A stretch of 41,070 bases of DNA from an uncultured bacterium (GCA_903884945.1 CAISGR010000058.1:1-41070); one strand, 5' to 3'. Positions 17,032-25,696 are shown, counted from the stretch's first letter. Program-made: numbers and translations. Notes: generated by a model from the letters alone, not told the origin.

Positions 17032-18111
17032 GTGACCGAGAAAATTTCCCGTCGCCGTCGATCGGCACCGACGATCCGCGACGTTGCGAAAATGGCCGGC
17101 GTTTCGTCGATGACCGTCTCGCGGGTCATCAATGGCGAAGCCAATGTCCGCCCCGCCACGCGGGAAGCGGTCAACACCGCCATCGCCGCGCTGAGTTATT
17201 CACCCAATCCCGCTGCACGGAGCCTTGCCGGCGCTGCGCCGGTCCGCATCGGCTTGCTCTACAGTAACCCCAGCGCCGCCTATCTCAGTGAGTTCCTGGT
17301 CGGAAGCCTCGACCAGGCGAGCCGCAGCGACGTCCAGCTCGTCATCGAGAAATGCGAACTCGGCGACCATGAGATCGAAGTCGCCAAGCATTTGATTGAC
17401 AGCGGTATCGACGGGCTGATCCTGCCGTCGCCGCTGTGCGATTCCCCCAAGCTGATCAAGACGATCGCCGATGAGGGGGTTCCAGCCATATTGGTCGGGA
17501 GCGGCCGGCCGGCACAGGAACTGAACGCCGTCAGCATTGACGAATTCGCCGCCGCCTATGCGATGACGCGCCATATTGTATCGCTCGGGCATCGCCGGAT
17601 CGGCTTCGTCATCGGCAATCCGGAGCAGACGGCGAGCGACGAGCGCCTGCGCGGCTATTATGTGGCGCTCGCCAAGGCCGATATCCCGGTCGACGAAGCG
17701 TTGGTGGCACAGGGGCTGTTCACGTATCGGTCGGGACTCGACGCAGCCGAAAAGCTGCTCGACGTGGTCGATCCCCCGACGGCGATCTTCGCCAGCAATG
17801 ACGACATGGCGGCAGCCGTCGTCGCGGTGGCGCATCGTCGCGATCTCGATGTCCCTGGTGATCTCACTGTCTGTGGCTTCGACGATACCACGCTCGCGAC
17901 GGCGATCTGGCCCGAACTCACCACGATTCACCAGCCGATCGCCGATATGTCCCGGGCCGCCGTCGAGATGCTTGTTTCGACGATTCGGCGCCCGCGCGCC
18001 GGCGACGACAAGCAGCATGTCGTGCTTGATTTTACCCTTGTGCGTCGCCAGTCCGATGCCGCGCCCAGGCGACGTCCGCCGACGCGGAGGGTTCGCCCCG
18101 GCCAGGACTGA
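17032..18111 (+). CDS. LacI family transcriptional regulator
   Basis: 359 residues with a GTG start at 17032; GAGGAGA lies about 11 bases upstream. The N-terminal helix-turn-helix and hinge are classic: TIRDVAKMAGVSSMTVSRVINGEANVRPATREAV, ending in the hinge helix SPNPAARSLAG. The rest is a periplasmic-binding-protein fold that would bind a sugar, with VSIDEFAAAYAMTRHIVSLGHRRIGFV and FASNDDMAAAVV typical of LacI/GalR cores. The last 20 residues are Arg/Pro-rich and do not look like part of the fold. It is divergent from the GH3 gene and followed by an aldo/keto reductase, so it likely controls use of a beta-linked oligosaccharide; the effector is not known. Confidence 0.9.
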   Translation: MTEKISRRRRSAPTIRDVAKMAGVSSMTVSRVINGEANVRPATREAVNTAIAALSYSPNPAARSLAGAAPVRIGLLYSNPSAAYLSEFLVGSLDQASRSDVQLVIEKCELGDHEIEVAKHLIDSGIDGLILPSPLCDSPKLIKTIADEGVPAILVGSGRPAQELNAVSIDEFAAAYAMTRHIVSLGHRRIGFVIGNPEQTASDERLRGYYVALAKADIPVDEALVAQGLFTYRSGLDAAEKLLDVVDPPTAIFASNDDMAAAVVAVAHRRDLDVPGDLTVCGFDDTTLATAIWPELTTIHQPIADMSRAAVEMLVSTIRRPRAGDDKQHVVLDFTLVRRQSDAAPRRRPPTRRVRPGQD

Positions 18112-18222
18112 TCGTCGAAACCAGGAAGCACCAGCAGGCGTTCGATGGGCTCACCGATCCGGTATCCCGGCCGCGCGGTGGTCAGGCGTCGATCATTACG
18201 ATAACCCAACAGGAGTTGTTCC

Positions 18223-19266
18223 GTGCCCTATTCCCCGCCCTATGTCGCTGACCAAGGCCGCTATGATGGCCGGATGCCCTATCGCCGGTGTGGTAGGAGC
18301 GGGCTCGATCTTCCGGCGATCTCGCTCGGCCTGTGGCAGAATTTCGGCGGCGCCGATGTCTTCGAGACGGGCCGGGCGATTCTTCGCCGCGCGTTCGATC
18401 GTGGCGTCACCCATTTCGATCTCGCGAACAATTATGGCCCGCCCTATGGCTCGGCGGAGGAAAATTTCGGGAGGGTCCTCGCCACGGATTTCGCGACCCA
18501 CCGGGACGAACTGGTGATCTCGACCAAGGCGGGCTGGGACATGTGGCCAGGGCCGTATGGCGATGTCGGCGGATCGCGGAAATATCTGATCGCAAGTTGC
18601 GACCAGAGCCTGAAGCGGATGGGGCTCGACTATGTCGATATCTTCTACTCGCACCGCGTGGACCCGAAGACTCCGCTGGAAGAGACGATGGGCGCGCTGG
18701 CGCACCTCCACCGTCAGGGCAAGGCGCTGTATGTAGGCATCTCCTCCTATTCGCCCGAACTCACGCGCAAGGCGGCCAGCATCCTGCGCGAGGAGCGTGT
18801 GCCGCTGCTGATCCACCAGCCGAGCTATTCGATGCTCAACCGCTGGGTCGAGGGCGAACTGCTCGGTACGCTGGAAGAACTGGGCGTTGGATGCATCGCC
18901 TTCTCGCCACTCGCGCAGGGCTTGCTTTCGAACAAGTATCTCAACGGCGTGCCCGAGGGCGCGCGGGTGAGCAAAGGCGTCTCCTTCCGCCAGACGATGC
19001 TTTCCGACGAGAATCTGGGGCGCATCCGGGCGCTCGATGCGATCGCCGGGCGGCGGGGCCAGACGCTCGCGCAGATGGCGATCGCCTGGGTATTGCGCGA
19101 TCCGCGCATCACGGCGGCACTGATCGGTGCGCGGACGGTCGAGCAACTCGATGACTCGCTGGATGCGGTCAACCGCCTGGCCTTCGACGCCGAGGAGTTG
19201 GCCGAGATCGACAGATATGCCGGCGAGGGCGGCATCGATCTCTGGAAGGTGTCCTCGACGCTTTGA
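18223..19266 (+). CDS. Aldo/keto reductase, YghZ/Gpr-like
   Basis: 347 residues with a GTG start; AGGAG seven bases upstream supports it. The sequence follows the E. coli YghZ (L-glyceraldehyde 3-phosphate reductase) pattern throughout: a leading MPYRRCGRSGLDLPAISLGLW, then FDLANNYGPPYGSAEE with the catalytic Asp and Tyr, VISTKAGWDMWPGPYG with the catalytic Lys, and IFYSHRVDPKTPLEETM with the His. The C-terminal cofactor-binding part TAALIGARTVEQLDDSL is conserved. It would be an NADPH-dependent cytosolic reductase of aldehydes. It lies 111 bases after the LacI gene on the same strand, so it could share its transcript. The aldehyde substrate cannot be assigned with confidence. Confidence 0.88.
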   Translation: MPYSPPYVADQGRYDGRMPYRRCGRSGLDLPAISLGLWQNFGGADVFETGRAILRRAFDRGVTHFDLANNYGPPYGSAEENFGRVLATDFATHRDELVISTKAGWDMWPGPYGDVGGSRKYLIASCDQSLKRMGLDYVDIFYSHRVDPKTPLEETMGALAHLHRQGKALYVGISSYSPELTRKAASILREERVPLLIHQPSYSMLNRWVEGELLGTLEELGVGCIAFSPLAQGLLSNKYLNGVPEGARVSKGVSFRQTMLSDENLGRIRALDAIAGRRGQTLAQMAIAWVLRDPRITAALIGARTVEQLDDSLDAVNRLAFDAEELAEIDRYAGEGGIDLWKVSSTL

Positions 19267-19277
19267 GTCGGGAGATT

Positions 19278-19304
19278 GCCGCCCTCCCCGATCGGGGAGG
19301 GTGG
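19278..19304. repeat. GC-rich intergenic palindrome
   Basis: CCCTCCCC-GATC-GGGGAGGG with outer GCC/GGC arms; the central GATC is itself palindromic, so the stem is near perfect. There is no T run after it, so it is more like an intergenic repetitive palindrome than a standard terminator, although it follows the aldo/keto reductase stop by only 12 bases. Confidence 0.6.
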
Positions 19305-19382
19305 CAGCACCTGTGACGGGCGCGAGCGTTCGCGCATGCCCGTCGCCGGGTGGAAGCAGGATAGTGCCTGGCGACGAGCCGC

Positions 19383-19414
19383 AAACGAAAAGGGCGCCCC
19401 CGCAGGGACGCCCT
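19383..19414 (-). terminator. Rho-independent terminator after the small lipoprotein gene
   Basis: Read on the minus strand, a 10-base-pair stem (one G-U) of AGGGCGTCCC with GGGGCGCCCT around a TGCG loop is followed by TTTCGTTT. It lies about 40 bases after the stop of the lipoprotein gene. Confidence 0.75.
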
Positions 19415-19453
19415 CTCGAACAAACCGACCGGGACCAGGCCCGATCGCGCCTA

Positions 19454-19675
19454 TTACATGTTGGTTGCGACCGCGTTGCCGGCGGTTGCGTTGTCCAGCG
19501 TGTCGACGGCAGTGGCGTTCGCCGAATTGTCCGTCACAGCTTCCATGTTGTCGGCAGGAACTTCAACATTGTCCATCGCCATTTCCGCGTTGTTGTCGGC
19601 GGCAGGCGCTTCGGACTTGCAGGCGGCGAGCGACATCAGGCCGGCGGCGGCGAGAACAAAGGCGATCTTCTTCAT
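19454..19675 (-). CDS. Small lipoprotein, Asp/Asn/Ala-rich
   Basis: 73 residues from the ATG at 19675, with GGGAG 7 bases upstream; an upstream in-frame start at 19693 is less likely. The N-terminus MKKIAFVLAAAGLMSLAAC is a lipoprotein signal with lipobox LAAC, so the mature protein of about 55 residues would be anchored by its Cys. The mature part is low-complexity, acidic and rich in Asp, Asn, Ala, Val and Met (for example AMDNVEVPADNMEAVTDN), and looks disordered. Function unknown. It has its own terminator and stands apart from the M28 gene by 130 bases, so it is probably a single-gene unit. Confidence 0.75.
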   Translation of the reverse strand: MKKIAFVLAAAGLMSLAACKSEAPAADNNAEMAMDNVEVPADNMEAVTDNSANATAVDTLDNATAGNAVATNM

Positions 19676-19805
19676 GCGGATGCTCCCAAGCATAGCAAAA
19701 TTCGCGGCCAGCCCGATTGCTTACCACGAGGCACTTTTCATAGCGAACGGCGCGGGTCCGTCAATCGCAATTCATCTGCCAGAAAGGTTTGGTCACGGTT
19801 TTCCG

Positions 19806-21191
19806 TCATTTCCGGATCGTGACCGGCCCGAGCTCCTCCGGCGCGTCGGCAATAACGGCCAGCATCGCGGTCCATGCCGCTACGTTCTGGCGCAGTTGGT
19901 CGGGGTCGATCCGGTCGAGCGTATCCTCCGGCGTATGATGCCAGTCGAAATAGCGCAGGCCGTTCTGATTCAGATCTATTCCCGCAACGCCGGTCGCGAG
20001 CGTCGGCTCGACATCGGAGCCGCCATTGGCCAGGCCGGCCCCGCGAATCACGCCGATCGGATCGAGCGCCGAAGCAAGGCGGTCGGCGATCGGCTTGGCG
20101 CTGTCGGGCAGGTTGGTCTGGAACCGCCATACCCTGTCTGCCCCGAAATCGGACTCCGACGCCAGGGCATGCCGTTCACCCGCGTGCGCCTTGGCGTAAG
20201 CGATGCCTCCGAAACCGCCGGTCTCTTCGTCGCCGAACCAGACGACGCGAATCGTACGCCGGTGCTTGCCGGCGTCCATCATCAGCTTCGCGGCCGCGGT
20301 GGTGATGGCGATGCCCGCACCATCGTCGATCGCGCCGGTGCCGAGATCCCAGCTGTCGAGATGGCCACCAATCAGAACGATCCCGGCGGAAGGGTCGGTT
20401 CCCGGCACGTCCGCGACAACATTCCCGGATTCCCGCATCCCGACGCGCTTGGGCGTAAGCAGCAAATGCAGCGTGACGGGTTTGCCGAGCTTGACCATCC
20501 GCTCGAGATTGGCCGCATCCGCCACCGAAAGCGCTGCTGCCGGTATCGGCGCGACGCCGGCTTCGAAGTTGGTGACCCCGGCATGCGGGCCGCGGCCATG
20601 GTCGGTACCGATCGAGCGGATGACGATCGCGCTTGCGCCCTTCTTGGCAGCGATATTCGGGCCGGCCCGGCGGGCCTGGCCCTGGCTGCCATAGCTGGAG
20701 CCGTCCATCGTCGCCTGCATCGTGTTCGAAACAAACGCGATCTTGCCTTTCAGGCTGCCGTCGGGCGCAGCGCGCAGATCGTCGAGGCTCGGGAAGAAGA
20801 CGACGGGCAGCGTCAGCCCGTCGGCGGGGGTGGCCCCGGAATTGCCCAGTGCGGTGAGCCGCAGCGGCTGAGAATAGGGGGAAACCACTTCGCCGCTTTC
20901 AAGTCCGCGTTCCCAGGTATCGAGCTGGTAGGTTTCGATGTGCACGTTCTTGAAACCAAGCGCCTTGAGCCGCGCGACCCCCCAATCGCGCGCCCTGGCC
21001 TGTTGCCGCGATCCGTCCGGGCGTGGCCCGATCTCGGTGGTGAGCCCTTCGACGATGTTCCAGGCGACCTTGTCCGACAGGGCGGCGTCGCGCAGCTTGT
21101 CGACGGTCGGGTCGAGCGCGACCTGTGCCGTGGCGGGGAACGTCAGGGCCGAAGCGGCGAGGGCCGCCAGAAGGGCGATATTGCGGGCCAT
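19806..21191 (-). CDS. Secreted M28 family metallopeptidase
   Basis: 461 residues from the ATG at 21191, with GGAG 5 bases upstream; the open frame continues upstream across ettA but is not coding there. A signal peptide covers about residues 1-22 (ALTFPATAQ). A PA-like insert (about residues 120-250, AAKKGASAIVIRSIG) precedes the catalytic zinc domain, which shows GGHLDSWD (His and Asp ligands), GAIDDGAG (bridging Asp), WFGDEETGGFGG (Glu ligand and general base) and the final HHTPEDTLD (His ligand). All M28 metal ligands appear present. It should be a periplasmic or exported amino- or carboxypeptidase active on peptides. It is divergent from ettA across 180 bases. The exact peptide preference is unknown. 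Confidence 0.9.
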   Translation of the reverse strand: MARNIALLAALAASALTFPATAQVALDPTVDKLRDAALSDKVAWNIVEGLTTEIGPRPDGSRQQARARDWGVARLKALGFKNVHIETYQLDTWERGLESGEVVSPYSQPLRLTALGNSGATPADGLTLPVVFFPSLDDLRAAPDGSLKGKIAFVSNTMQATMDGSSYGSQGQARRAGPNIAAKKGASAIVIRSIGTDHGRGPHAGVTNFEAGVAPIPAAALSVADAANLERMVKLGKPVTLHLLLTPKRVGMRESGNVVADVPGTDPSAGIVLIGGHLDSWDLGTGAIDDGAGIAITTAAAKLMMDAGKHRRTIRVVWFGDEETGGFGGIAYAKAHAGERHALASESDFGADRVWRFQTNLPDSAKPIADRLASALDPIGVIRGAGLANGGSDVEPTLATGVAGIDLNQNGLRYFDWHHTPEDTLDRIDPDQLRQNVAAWTAMLAVIADAPEELGPVTIRK

Positions 21192-21371
21192 AGGATCTCC
21201 AAGCGCCCCAGCCGGTCGGGGCGTCGCGACGGGGCTTAGAAGCAAGCGTGGTGGTTCGACAAGACGGCGCCGGACCGAAAGGCCCGTCAACGATGTGGTT
21301 TGCCATCCGGCCCTCCAGCCACTACATGCGCCACCGAAATCCCAGCATTCAAACGACGGAGCCGATCGGCG

Positions 21372-23051
21372 ATGGCCGTGCAGTACAGCTATGTGATGAA
21401 GGGTCTGACCAAGACCTTCCCTGGTGCCGCGAAGCCGGTGCTCAACAACATCCATCTCCAGTTCCTCGGCGATGCGAAGATTGCGATCATCGGCCCGAAC
21501 GGCTCGGGCAAATCGACCCTGATGAAGATCATGGCCGGCATCGATCCCGATTTCGTCGGTGAGGCCTGGGCCGCCGAGGGAATCAAGGTCGGCTATCTGG
21601 CGCAGGAGCCGCAGCTCGATCCCAGCAAGAACGTCATCGACAACGTCAAGGACGGCGTCCGGCCGGTCGCTGATCTGGTCGATCGCTTCAACGCGATCTC
21701 GGCGGAAATGGGCGATCCAAAGGACGACACCGATTTCGACGCGCTGATGGAGGAGATGGGCGATCTCCAGGCCAAGATCGATGCGGTCGACGGCTGGAGC
21801 CTGGACAACCAGCTCGAGATCGCAATGGAGGCGCTGCGCTGCCCGCCCGGCGATTCCGCGGTGACGAACCTGTCCGGCGGCGAGAAGCGCCGCGTGGCGC
21901 TGTGCAAGCTGCTGCTCGAAAAGCCCGATATCCTGCTGCTCGACGAGCCGACCAACCATCTGGATGCCGAGAGCGTCCAGTGGCTCGAAAATTATCTCAA
22001 GGAATATACCGGCAACGTCATCCTCGTGACGCATGACCGCTATTTCCTCGACAATGTCGTGAACTGGGTGCTCGAGCTCGATCGCGGCCGCTACTACACC
22101 TATGAGAGCAACTATTCCGGTTACCTGGAAAAGAAGGCCAAGCGCCTCGAGCATGAGGAGCGCGAGGAGCAGGGCAAGGCCAAGGCGATCCAGGACGAGC
22201 TCGCCTGGATGCGGCAGACGCCAAAGGCGCGCCAGACCAAGTCGAAAGCCCGTATCCGCGCGTTCGACGAACTGATGGAAGCGCAGGAGAACCGCACCGT
22301 CGGCAAGGCGCAGATCCTGATTCAGATTCCCGAGCGCCTCGGCGGCAAGGTGATCGAAGCGAAGGGCCTGACCAAGGCCTATGGCGACAAGCTGCTGTTC
22401 GAGGATCTCGATTTCGTGCTGCCCCCGGGCGGCATCGTTGGCGTGATCGGGCCGAACGGCGCAGGCAAATCGACGCTGTTCAAGCTGATCACCGGCCAGG
22501 AAAAGCCCGACAGCGGCACGATCGAGGTCGGGCAGACGGTGCGCCTTGGCTATGTCGATCAGAGCCGCGACGACCTCAACCCGAACAACAATGTCTGGGA
22601 GGAAATCTCCGACAAGCTCGAGGTCTTCCGGTTCGGCAAGCAGGAACTGGGCACGCGCGCCTATGTCGGTGCGTTCAACTTCAAGGGCCAGGACCAGCAG
22701 AAGAAGGTCGGCCAGTTGTCAGGCGGTGAGCGCAATCGCGTCCATCTCGCCAAGATGCTGAAGGAGGGCGGCAACGTCCTGCTGCTCGACGAGCCGACCA
22801 ACGACCTCGACGTGGAGACGCTGCGCGCGCTGGAAGAGGCGCTGGAGAGCTTCGCCGGCTGCGCGGTCGTGATCAGCCATGATCGCTTCTTCCTCGATCG
22901 CCTCGCAACCCACATCCTCGCTTTCGAGGGGGACAGCCATGTCGAGTGGTTCGAGGGCAATTTCGAGAGCTATGAAGCGGACAAGCGTCGTCGCCTGGGC
23001 GACGCGGCCGATCGGCCGACGCGGCTGGCTTACAAGAAGCTGACGCGCTGA
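21372..23051 (+). CDS. ettA: Energy-dependent translational throttle protein EttA (ABC-F ATPase)
   Basis: 559 residues from the ATG at 21372 (GGAG 10 bases upstream), against 555 in E. coli EttA. Two ABC domains are present. The first has Walker A GPNGSGKST at 41-49, signature LSGGEKRRVALCKLLLEKPD and Walker B LLLDEPTNHLDAES. The inter-domain linker follows (KAKRLEHEEREEQGKAKAIQDELAWMRQ). The second has Walker A GPNGAGKST near residue 360, LSGGERNRVHLAKML and LLLDEPTNDLD. The EttA arm region between Walker A and signature of the first domain is present. It binds the ribosomal E site and gates entry into elongation according to ATP/ADP level. A strong terminator follows. The open frame upstream of 21372 is not coding. 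Confidence 0.95.
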   Translation: MAVQYSYVMKGLTKTFPGAAKPVLNNIHLQFLGDAKIAIIGPNGSGKSTLMKIMAGIDPDFVGEAWAAEGIKVGYLAQEPQLDPSKNVIDNVKDGVRPVADLVDRFNAISAEMGDPKDDTDFDALMEEMGDLQAKIDAVDGWSLDNQLEIAMEALRCPPGDSAVTNLSGGEKRRVALCKLLLEKPDILLLDEPTNHLDAESVQWLENYLKEYTGNVILVTHDRYFLDNVVNWVLELDRGRYYTYESNYSGYLEKKAKRLEHEEREEQGKAKAIQDELAWMRQTPKARQTKSKARIRAFDELMEAQENRTVGKAQILIQIPERLGGKVIEAKGLTKAYGDKLLFEDLDFVLPPGGIVGVIGPNGAGKSTLFKLITGQEKPDSGTIEVGQTVRLGYVDQSRDDLNPNNNVWEEISDKLEVFRFGKQELGTRAYVGAFNFKGQDQQKKVGQLSGGERNRVHLAKMLKEGGNVLLLDEPTNDLDVETLRALEEALESFAGCAVVISHDRFFLDRLATHILAFEGDSHVEWFEGNFESYEADKRRRLGDAADRPTRLAYKKLTR

Positions 23052-23095
23052 GATCGCGGGCGAGGCCGCGCCTCGCTCGACAACACGCGATCAAG

Positions 23096-23135
23096 GGGCG
23101 TCGCCGTGCTGAAAGCACGGCGGCGCCCTTTCTCT
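23096..23135 (+). terminator. Rho-independent terminator between ettA and an acylphosphatase gene
   Basis: A 15-base-pair stem (one G-U) pairs GGGCGTCGCCGTGCT with AGCACGGCGGCGCCC around a GAA loop, followed by TTTCTCT. It ends the ettA transcript. The stem also lies immediately after the stop of the acylphosphatase gene on the opposite strand and may end both. Confidence 0.85.
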
Positions 23136-23136
23136 G

Positions 23137-23418
23137 TCAAAGCGTGAATCGCTTGGTGAAGCCTTTGGGCGCGCGCTCGCCGTCCGGATGGGCTTCGACA
23201 TGATCGACACGCGCCATCGGTGGGCCCTCGCGGCACTTGTCGATCAGGGCGGTGGAGGCATCGCTGTCGCCGACGATCAGGATTTCAACACGGCCATCGC
23301 TCCGGTTGCGGACCCAGCCGATGAGGCCAAGCGCCTTGGCGTGGCGCACCGTCCAGTCGCGATAGCCAGTGCCCTGCACCTTGCCGGACACGAAGACACG
23401 CTGAGTCAGGATGGTCAT
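23137..23418 (-). CDS. Acylphosphatase (first copy)
   Basis: 93 residues, normal for the family. The phosphate-binding loop VFVSGKVQGTGYRDW carries the catalytic Arg20, and WVRNRSDGRVEI carries the catalytic Asn38. The alpha/beta fold continues through LIDKCREGPPMARVDHVE to the end FTKRFTL. It should hydrolyse acyl phosphates such as carbamoyl or acetyl phosphate in the cytosol. A second member lies at 24059-24337 in the same orientation, with a divergently placed deaminase gene between. The terminator stem sits directly at its 3' end. Its physiological substrate is unclear, as for most of this family. Confidence 0.92.
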   Translation of the reverse strand: MTILTQRVFVSGKVQGTGYRDWTVRHAKALGLIGWVRNRSDGRVEILIVGDSDASTALIDKCREGPPMARVDHVEAHPDGERAPKGFTKRFTL

Positions 23419-23606
23419 GCTTGCCCTCTCCCCGGCAGGAAGGAAGGCGGTCGGGACGAGACGGGATATTTCGGCATGGTCGGATCCTGAAAGGGGTTAT
23501 GGGCTCGTGCAGCATGGCCGACATTGGCGGCCGGGCGATGCCGGCCCTCGACCCGCCGGAGGTGGCTGGCTAGGCTGGAGACTTCCCGGCGGCAAGGACC
23601 CGAGCG

Positions 23607-24053
23607 ATGACCGACATGCATGCCCCCTTCGTCACGCGCTGCTTCGAACTCGCCTCCAAGGGAATGTCCGAAGGAGGGCTTCCGATCGGCGCAGTCCTGG
23701 TCAGCAAGGGCCATATCATCGGCGAGGGATATAACCGTCGCGTCCAGCAGGGAGACCCGATCGCACATGGCGAGATGGATTGCCTGCGCAACGCCGGTCG
23801 CCGGCCGCATTATCGCGACACCATCCTCTACACCTCGCTCAGCCCTTGCATGATGTGCGCCGGCACGATCGTGCAGTTCGGAATCCCGCATGTCGTGATC
23901 GCGGAGAACCGCAATTTCGGCGGCAACGAGGATTTCCTGCGCGAACGCGGCGTGACGGTCGAGATCGTGGACGATGCCCGGTGTACCGAACTGATGCGCC
24001 GTTTCATTGCCGACCACCCCGCGCTGTGGAACGAAGATATCGCCCGGGAGTGA
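23607..24053 (+). CDS. Yeast Fcy1-like cytosine/nucleoside deaminase
   Basis: 148 residues. Zinc ligands are His54 in AHGEMD and Cys81/Cys84 in SPCMMC, and Glu56 is the proton shuttle. Beyond the common deaminase core, the sequence follows yeast cytosine deaminase Fcy1 closely: EGGLPIGAVLV, NRRVQQGDPIAHGE, RDTILYTSLSPC, FGIPHVVIAENRNF and a C-terminal tail ending ALWNEDIARE that matches the Fcy1 end ('WFEDIGE') that closes the active site. So cytosine to uracil is the best guess; guanine, creatinine or other purine or pyrimidine deamination is possible. It is cytosolic. It lies between two acylphosphatase genes on the opposite strand, overlapping neither. No uracil transporter or codA-type operon is adjacent. 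Confidence 0.85.
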   Translation: MTDMHAPFVTRCFELASKGMSEGGLPIGAVLVSKGHIIGEGYNRRVQQGDPIAHGEMDCLRNAGRRPHYRDTILYTSLSPCMMCAGTIVQFGIPHVVIAENRNFGGNEDFLRERGVTVEIVDDARCTELMRRFIADHPALWNEDIARE

Positions 24054-24058
24054 CCGCG

Positions 24059-24337
24059 CTATACGCCGAGCCGCTTGTTGAAGCCCTTGAGGCGGATCTC
24101 CCCGACGGCCTGCACCTCGATATCATCCACGCGCGCCAGGGCCGGTCCCTCGCGGCACGCCTCGACCAGCGCGCCCAACGCCTGGTCGTCGCCCGATGCC
24201 ATGATCTCCACCCGGCCATCCTGCACGTTGCGGACCCAGCCGGTCACGCCGAGGGCGTTGGCGGTCCAGATCGTCCAGTTGCGGTAGCCGACGCCCTGGA
24301 CCCGGCCACTAACCATCATTCTTTGTGTCGCGCTCAT
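24059..24337 (-). CDS. Acylphosphatase (second copy)
   Basis: 92 residues. The loop MMVSGRVQGVGYRNW gives catalytic Arg19, and GWVRNVQDGRVEIMASG gives Asn37. It shares the family pattern with the first copy (EACREGPALARVDDIEV near the C-terminus, ending FNKRLGV), so the two are clear paralogues, but they differ at many positions and are not a recent duplication. It converges on the deaminase gene with 5 bases between the stops. Cytosolic acyl phosphate hydrolysis is expected. No clear ribosome site was seen beyond a GAAA-rich stretch upstream of the ATG. Confidence 0.92.
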   Translation of the reverse strand: MSATQRMMVSGRVQGVGYRNWTIWTANALGVTGWVRNVQDGRVEIMASGDDQALGALVEACREGPALARVDDIEVQAVGEIRLKGFNKRLGV

Positions 24338-24671
24338 TTGTGGTTTCTCGCCTTACACGACCGTGCGACCCCCGCCCGGTCCCGAAAATCCTAGCAGCGG
24401 ACGTGCCGTCCCCTAGAGCAGCGGCCACTTGTTCACCGCGATTCCAGCAGCTTCTGCCGTGACATGGGCGATTTTCAGGACGGCTGACGGCGCGGCGCGT
24501 GCGAGGAAGGAGGGCCGGGCGGCCCTGAAGCGCCGACCAGCGCGCGCGCCGGTCGCCCCTATCGACAGTGAAGGCCCCGACCGCCTCAAACGGTTCCGAA
24601 AGTCCTGATTGGCCAACCGCGCTCGTCACGGCATCGCCCGGCGGGGCAACATGCCGGGGGGAGGGAGGCGC
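24338..24671. other. 334-base gap without a supported gene
   Basis: It contains a short hairpin AGGGCC-GGGC-GGCCCT at 24511-24526 with no T run. A 67-codon minus-strand frame at 24413-24616 begins with TTG and has no ribosome site, so I do not call it. The gap should contain the promoter of the second acylphosphatase gene. Confidence 0.4.
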
Positions 24672-25052
24672 TCAGGTCCTCGCGCGCATGGCGTCGATGC
24701 TCCAGACGCCGCCGCCAGCGGCGGCCAGATACAGGAACACGAAACAATAGAGCATCACTGGCTCGCCGCCATTGGCCGCCGGAAAGGGCCCCTGCGGGAA
24801 GTGTATCAGGAAATAGGCAACTGCCGACATGCCCGACAGCACGAACGCCACCGGCCGGGTGAACAGGCCGACGAGGATAAGCGAACCGCCCACCAGCTCG
24901 AGTACGCCAGCCGTCGTCAGCAGCGGAGTCAGGGCCATCGGAAAGGGCGGCAAGCCGAAGAATTTCGAAACCCCGTGATCGAGGAAACCCAGGCCCACGA
25001 CGATCCGCAGGATACTCAGCAGTTGCGATGACCAGGTAGCGGGGATCGGCAT
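24672..25052 (-). CDS. DoxX family membrane protein
   Basis: 126 residues from the ATG at 25052, which has AGGAAAG 5 bases upstream; the open frame upstream is not needed. Four hydrophobic membrane helices are visible: LLSILRIVVGLGFLDHGVSKF, LLTTAGVLELVGGSLILVGL, VAFVLSGMSAVAYFLIHFP, and PVMLYCFVFLYLAAAGGGVWS. The pattern of a His-Gly-Lys motif after helix 1 and the HFPQGP motif after helix 3 is typical of DoxX/YphA-like proteins. It should be an inner-membrane protein. Family roles include oxidative-stress complexes and thiosulfate oxidation, but nothing here indicates which. It lies about 160 bases from greB on the same strand. Confidence 0.87.
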   Translation of the reverse strand: MPIPATWSSQLLSILRIVVGLGFLDHGVSKFFGLPPFPMALTPLLTTAGVLELVGGSLILVGLFTRPVAFVLSGMSAVAYFLIHFPQGPFPAANGGEPVMLYCFVFLYLAAAGGGVWSIDAMRART

Positions 25053-25213
25053 GGCGGCTTTCCTCTCGGTCGATGTGCCGACGATGGTTTCACGGGCGCC
25101 GGGCGGCGTCAATCGGAACGTGGCCGGCGGATAGCGTGGAGGTAGCGGCAACCCCGGGACAGGTTGAATCGAGGCCGTGGCATCGGCCGGGAAGATGCCC
25201 CGCAACTTTCCCG

Positions 25214-25696
25214 TCAGGATGAGGGATAGGCGATCGCGACCACCTCATATTCCTTCTCACCCGCAGGCAGGATCACGCGGCGCAGGTCGCCCACCGCGGC
25301 GCCGCGCAGCGCCCTGGCAAGGGGGGCGCTCCAGCCGATCCGCCCCGCGCCGGCATCGGTCTCGTCATCGCCGACGAGGGTAAGGACGCGCTCGACATCG
25401 TCTTCGTCGGCGATCGTGACGGTCGCGCCGAACCAGACCCGGGACCGGTCCGGCTGGGCCGCGGGATCTATCACCACGGCGGCCTTCATCCGCTTCGCCA
25501 GCCAGCCGAGCCGGCGATCGATTTCGCGCAGGCGCTTGCGGCCATAGATATAGTCGCCGTTTTCCGAGCGGTCGCCGTTGCCGGCAGCCCAGGAGATCAC
25601 CTCAACCAGCTTCGGGCGCTCCTCCCCGAGCAGCACGCCATATTCGCTGCTCAGCGCGGAATAGCCTGCGGGGGTGATATAGTTGGGGCGTTCCAT
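25214..25696 (-). CDS. greB: Transcription elongation factor GreB
   Basis: 160 residues against 158 in E. coli GreB. The N-terminal coiled coil includes NYITPAGYSALSSEYGVLLGEERPKLVEVISWAAGNGDRSENGDYIYGRKRLREIDRRLGW, where the tip acidic pair (DRSENGDY) stimulates transcript cleavage by RNA polymerase, and the YIYGKKRLREIDRR-like block distinguishes GreB from GreA. The C-terminal FKBP-like domain follows (VWFGATVTIADEDD to the end). It rescues arrested elongation complexes through the secondary channel. The start at 25696 gives the normal GreB N-terminus, with only a weak GGAA ribosome site. Confidence 0.92.
   Translation of the reverse strand: MERPNYITPAGYSALSSEYGVLLGEERPKLVEVISWAAGNGDRSENGDYIYGRKRLREIDRRLGWLAKRMKAAVVIDPAAQPDRSRVWFGATVTIADEDDVERVLTLVGDDETDAGAGRIGWSAPLARALRGAAVGDLRRVILPAGEKEYEVVAIAYPSS

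Noticed and set aside
21192..22154. N-terminal extension of the M28 peptidase frame
   Set aside because: It is antisense to ettA, and the peptidase has a proper signal peptide and ribosome site at 21191.
24413..24616. 67-codon minus-strand ORF in the gap after the second acylphosphatase
   Set aside because: TTG start, no ribosome site and no recognisable protein feature.
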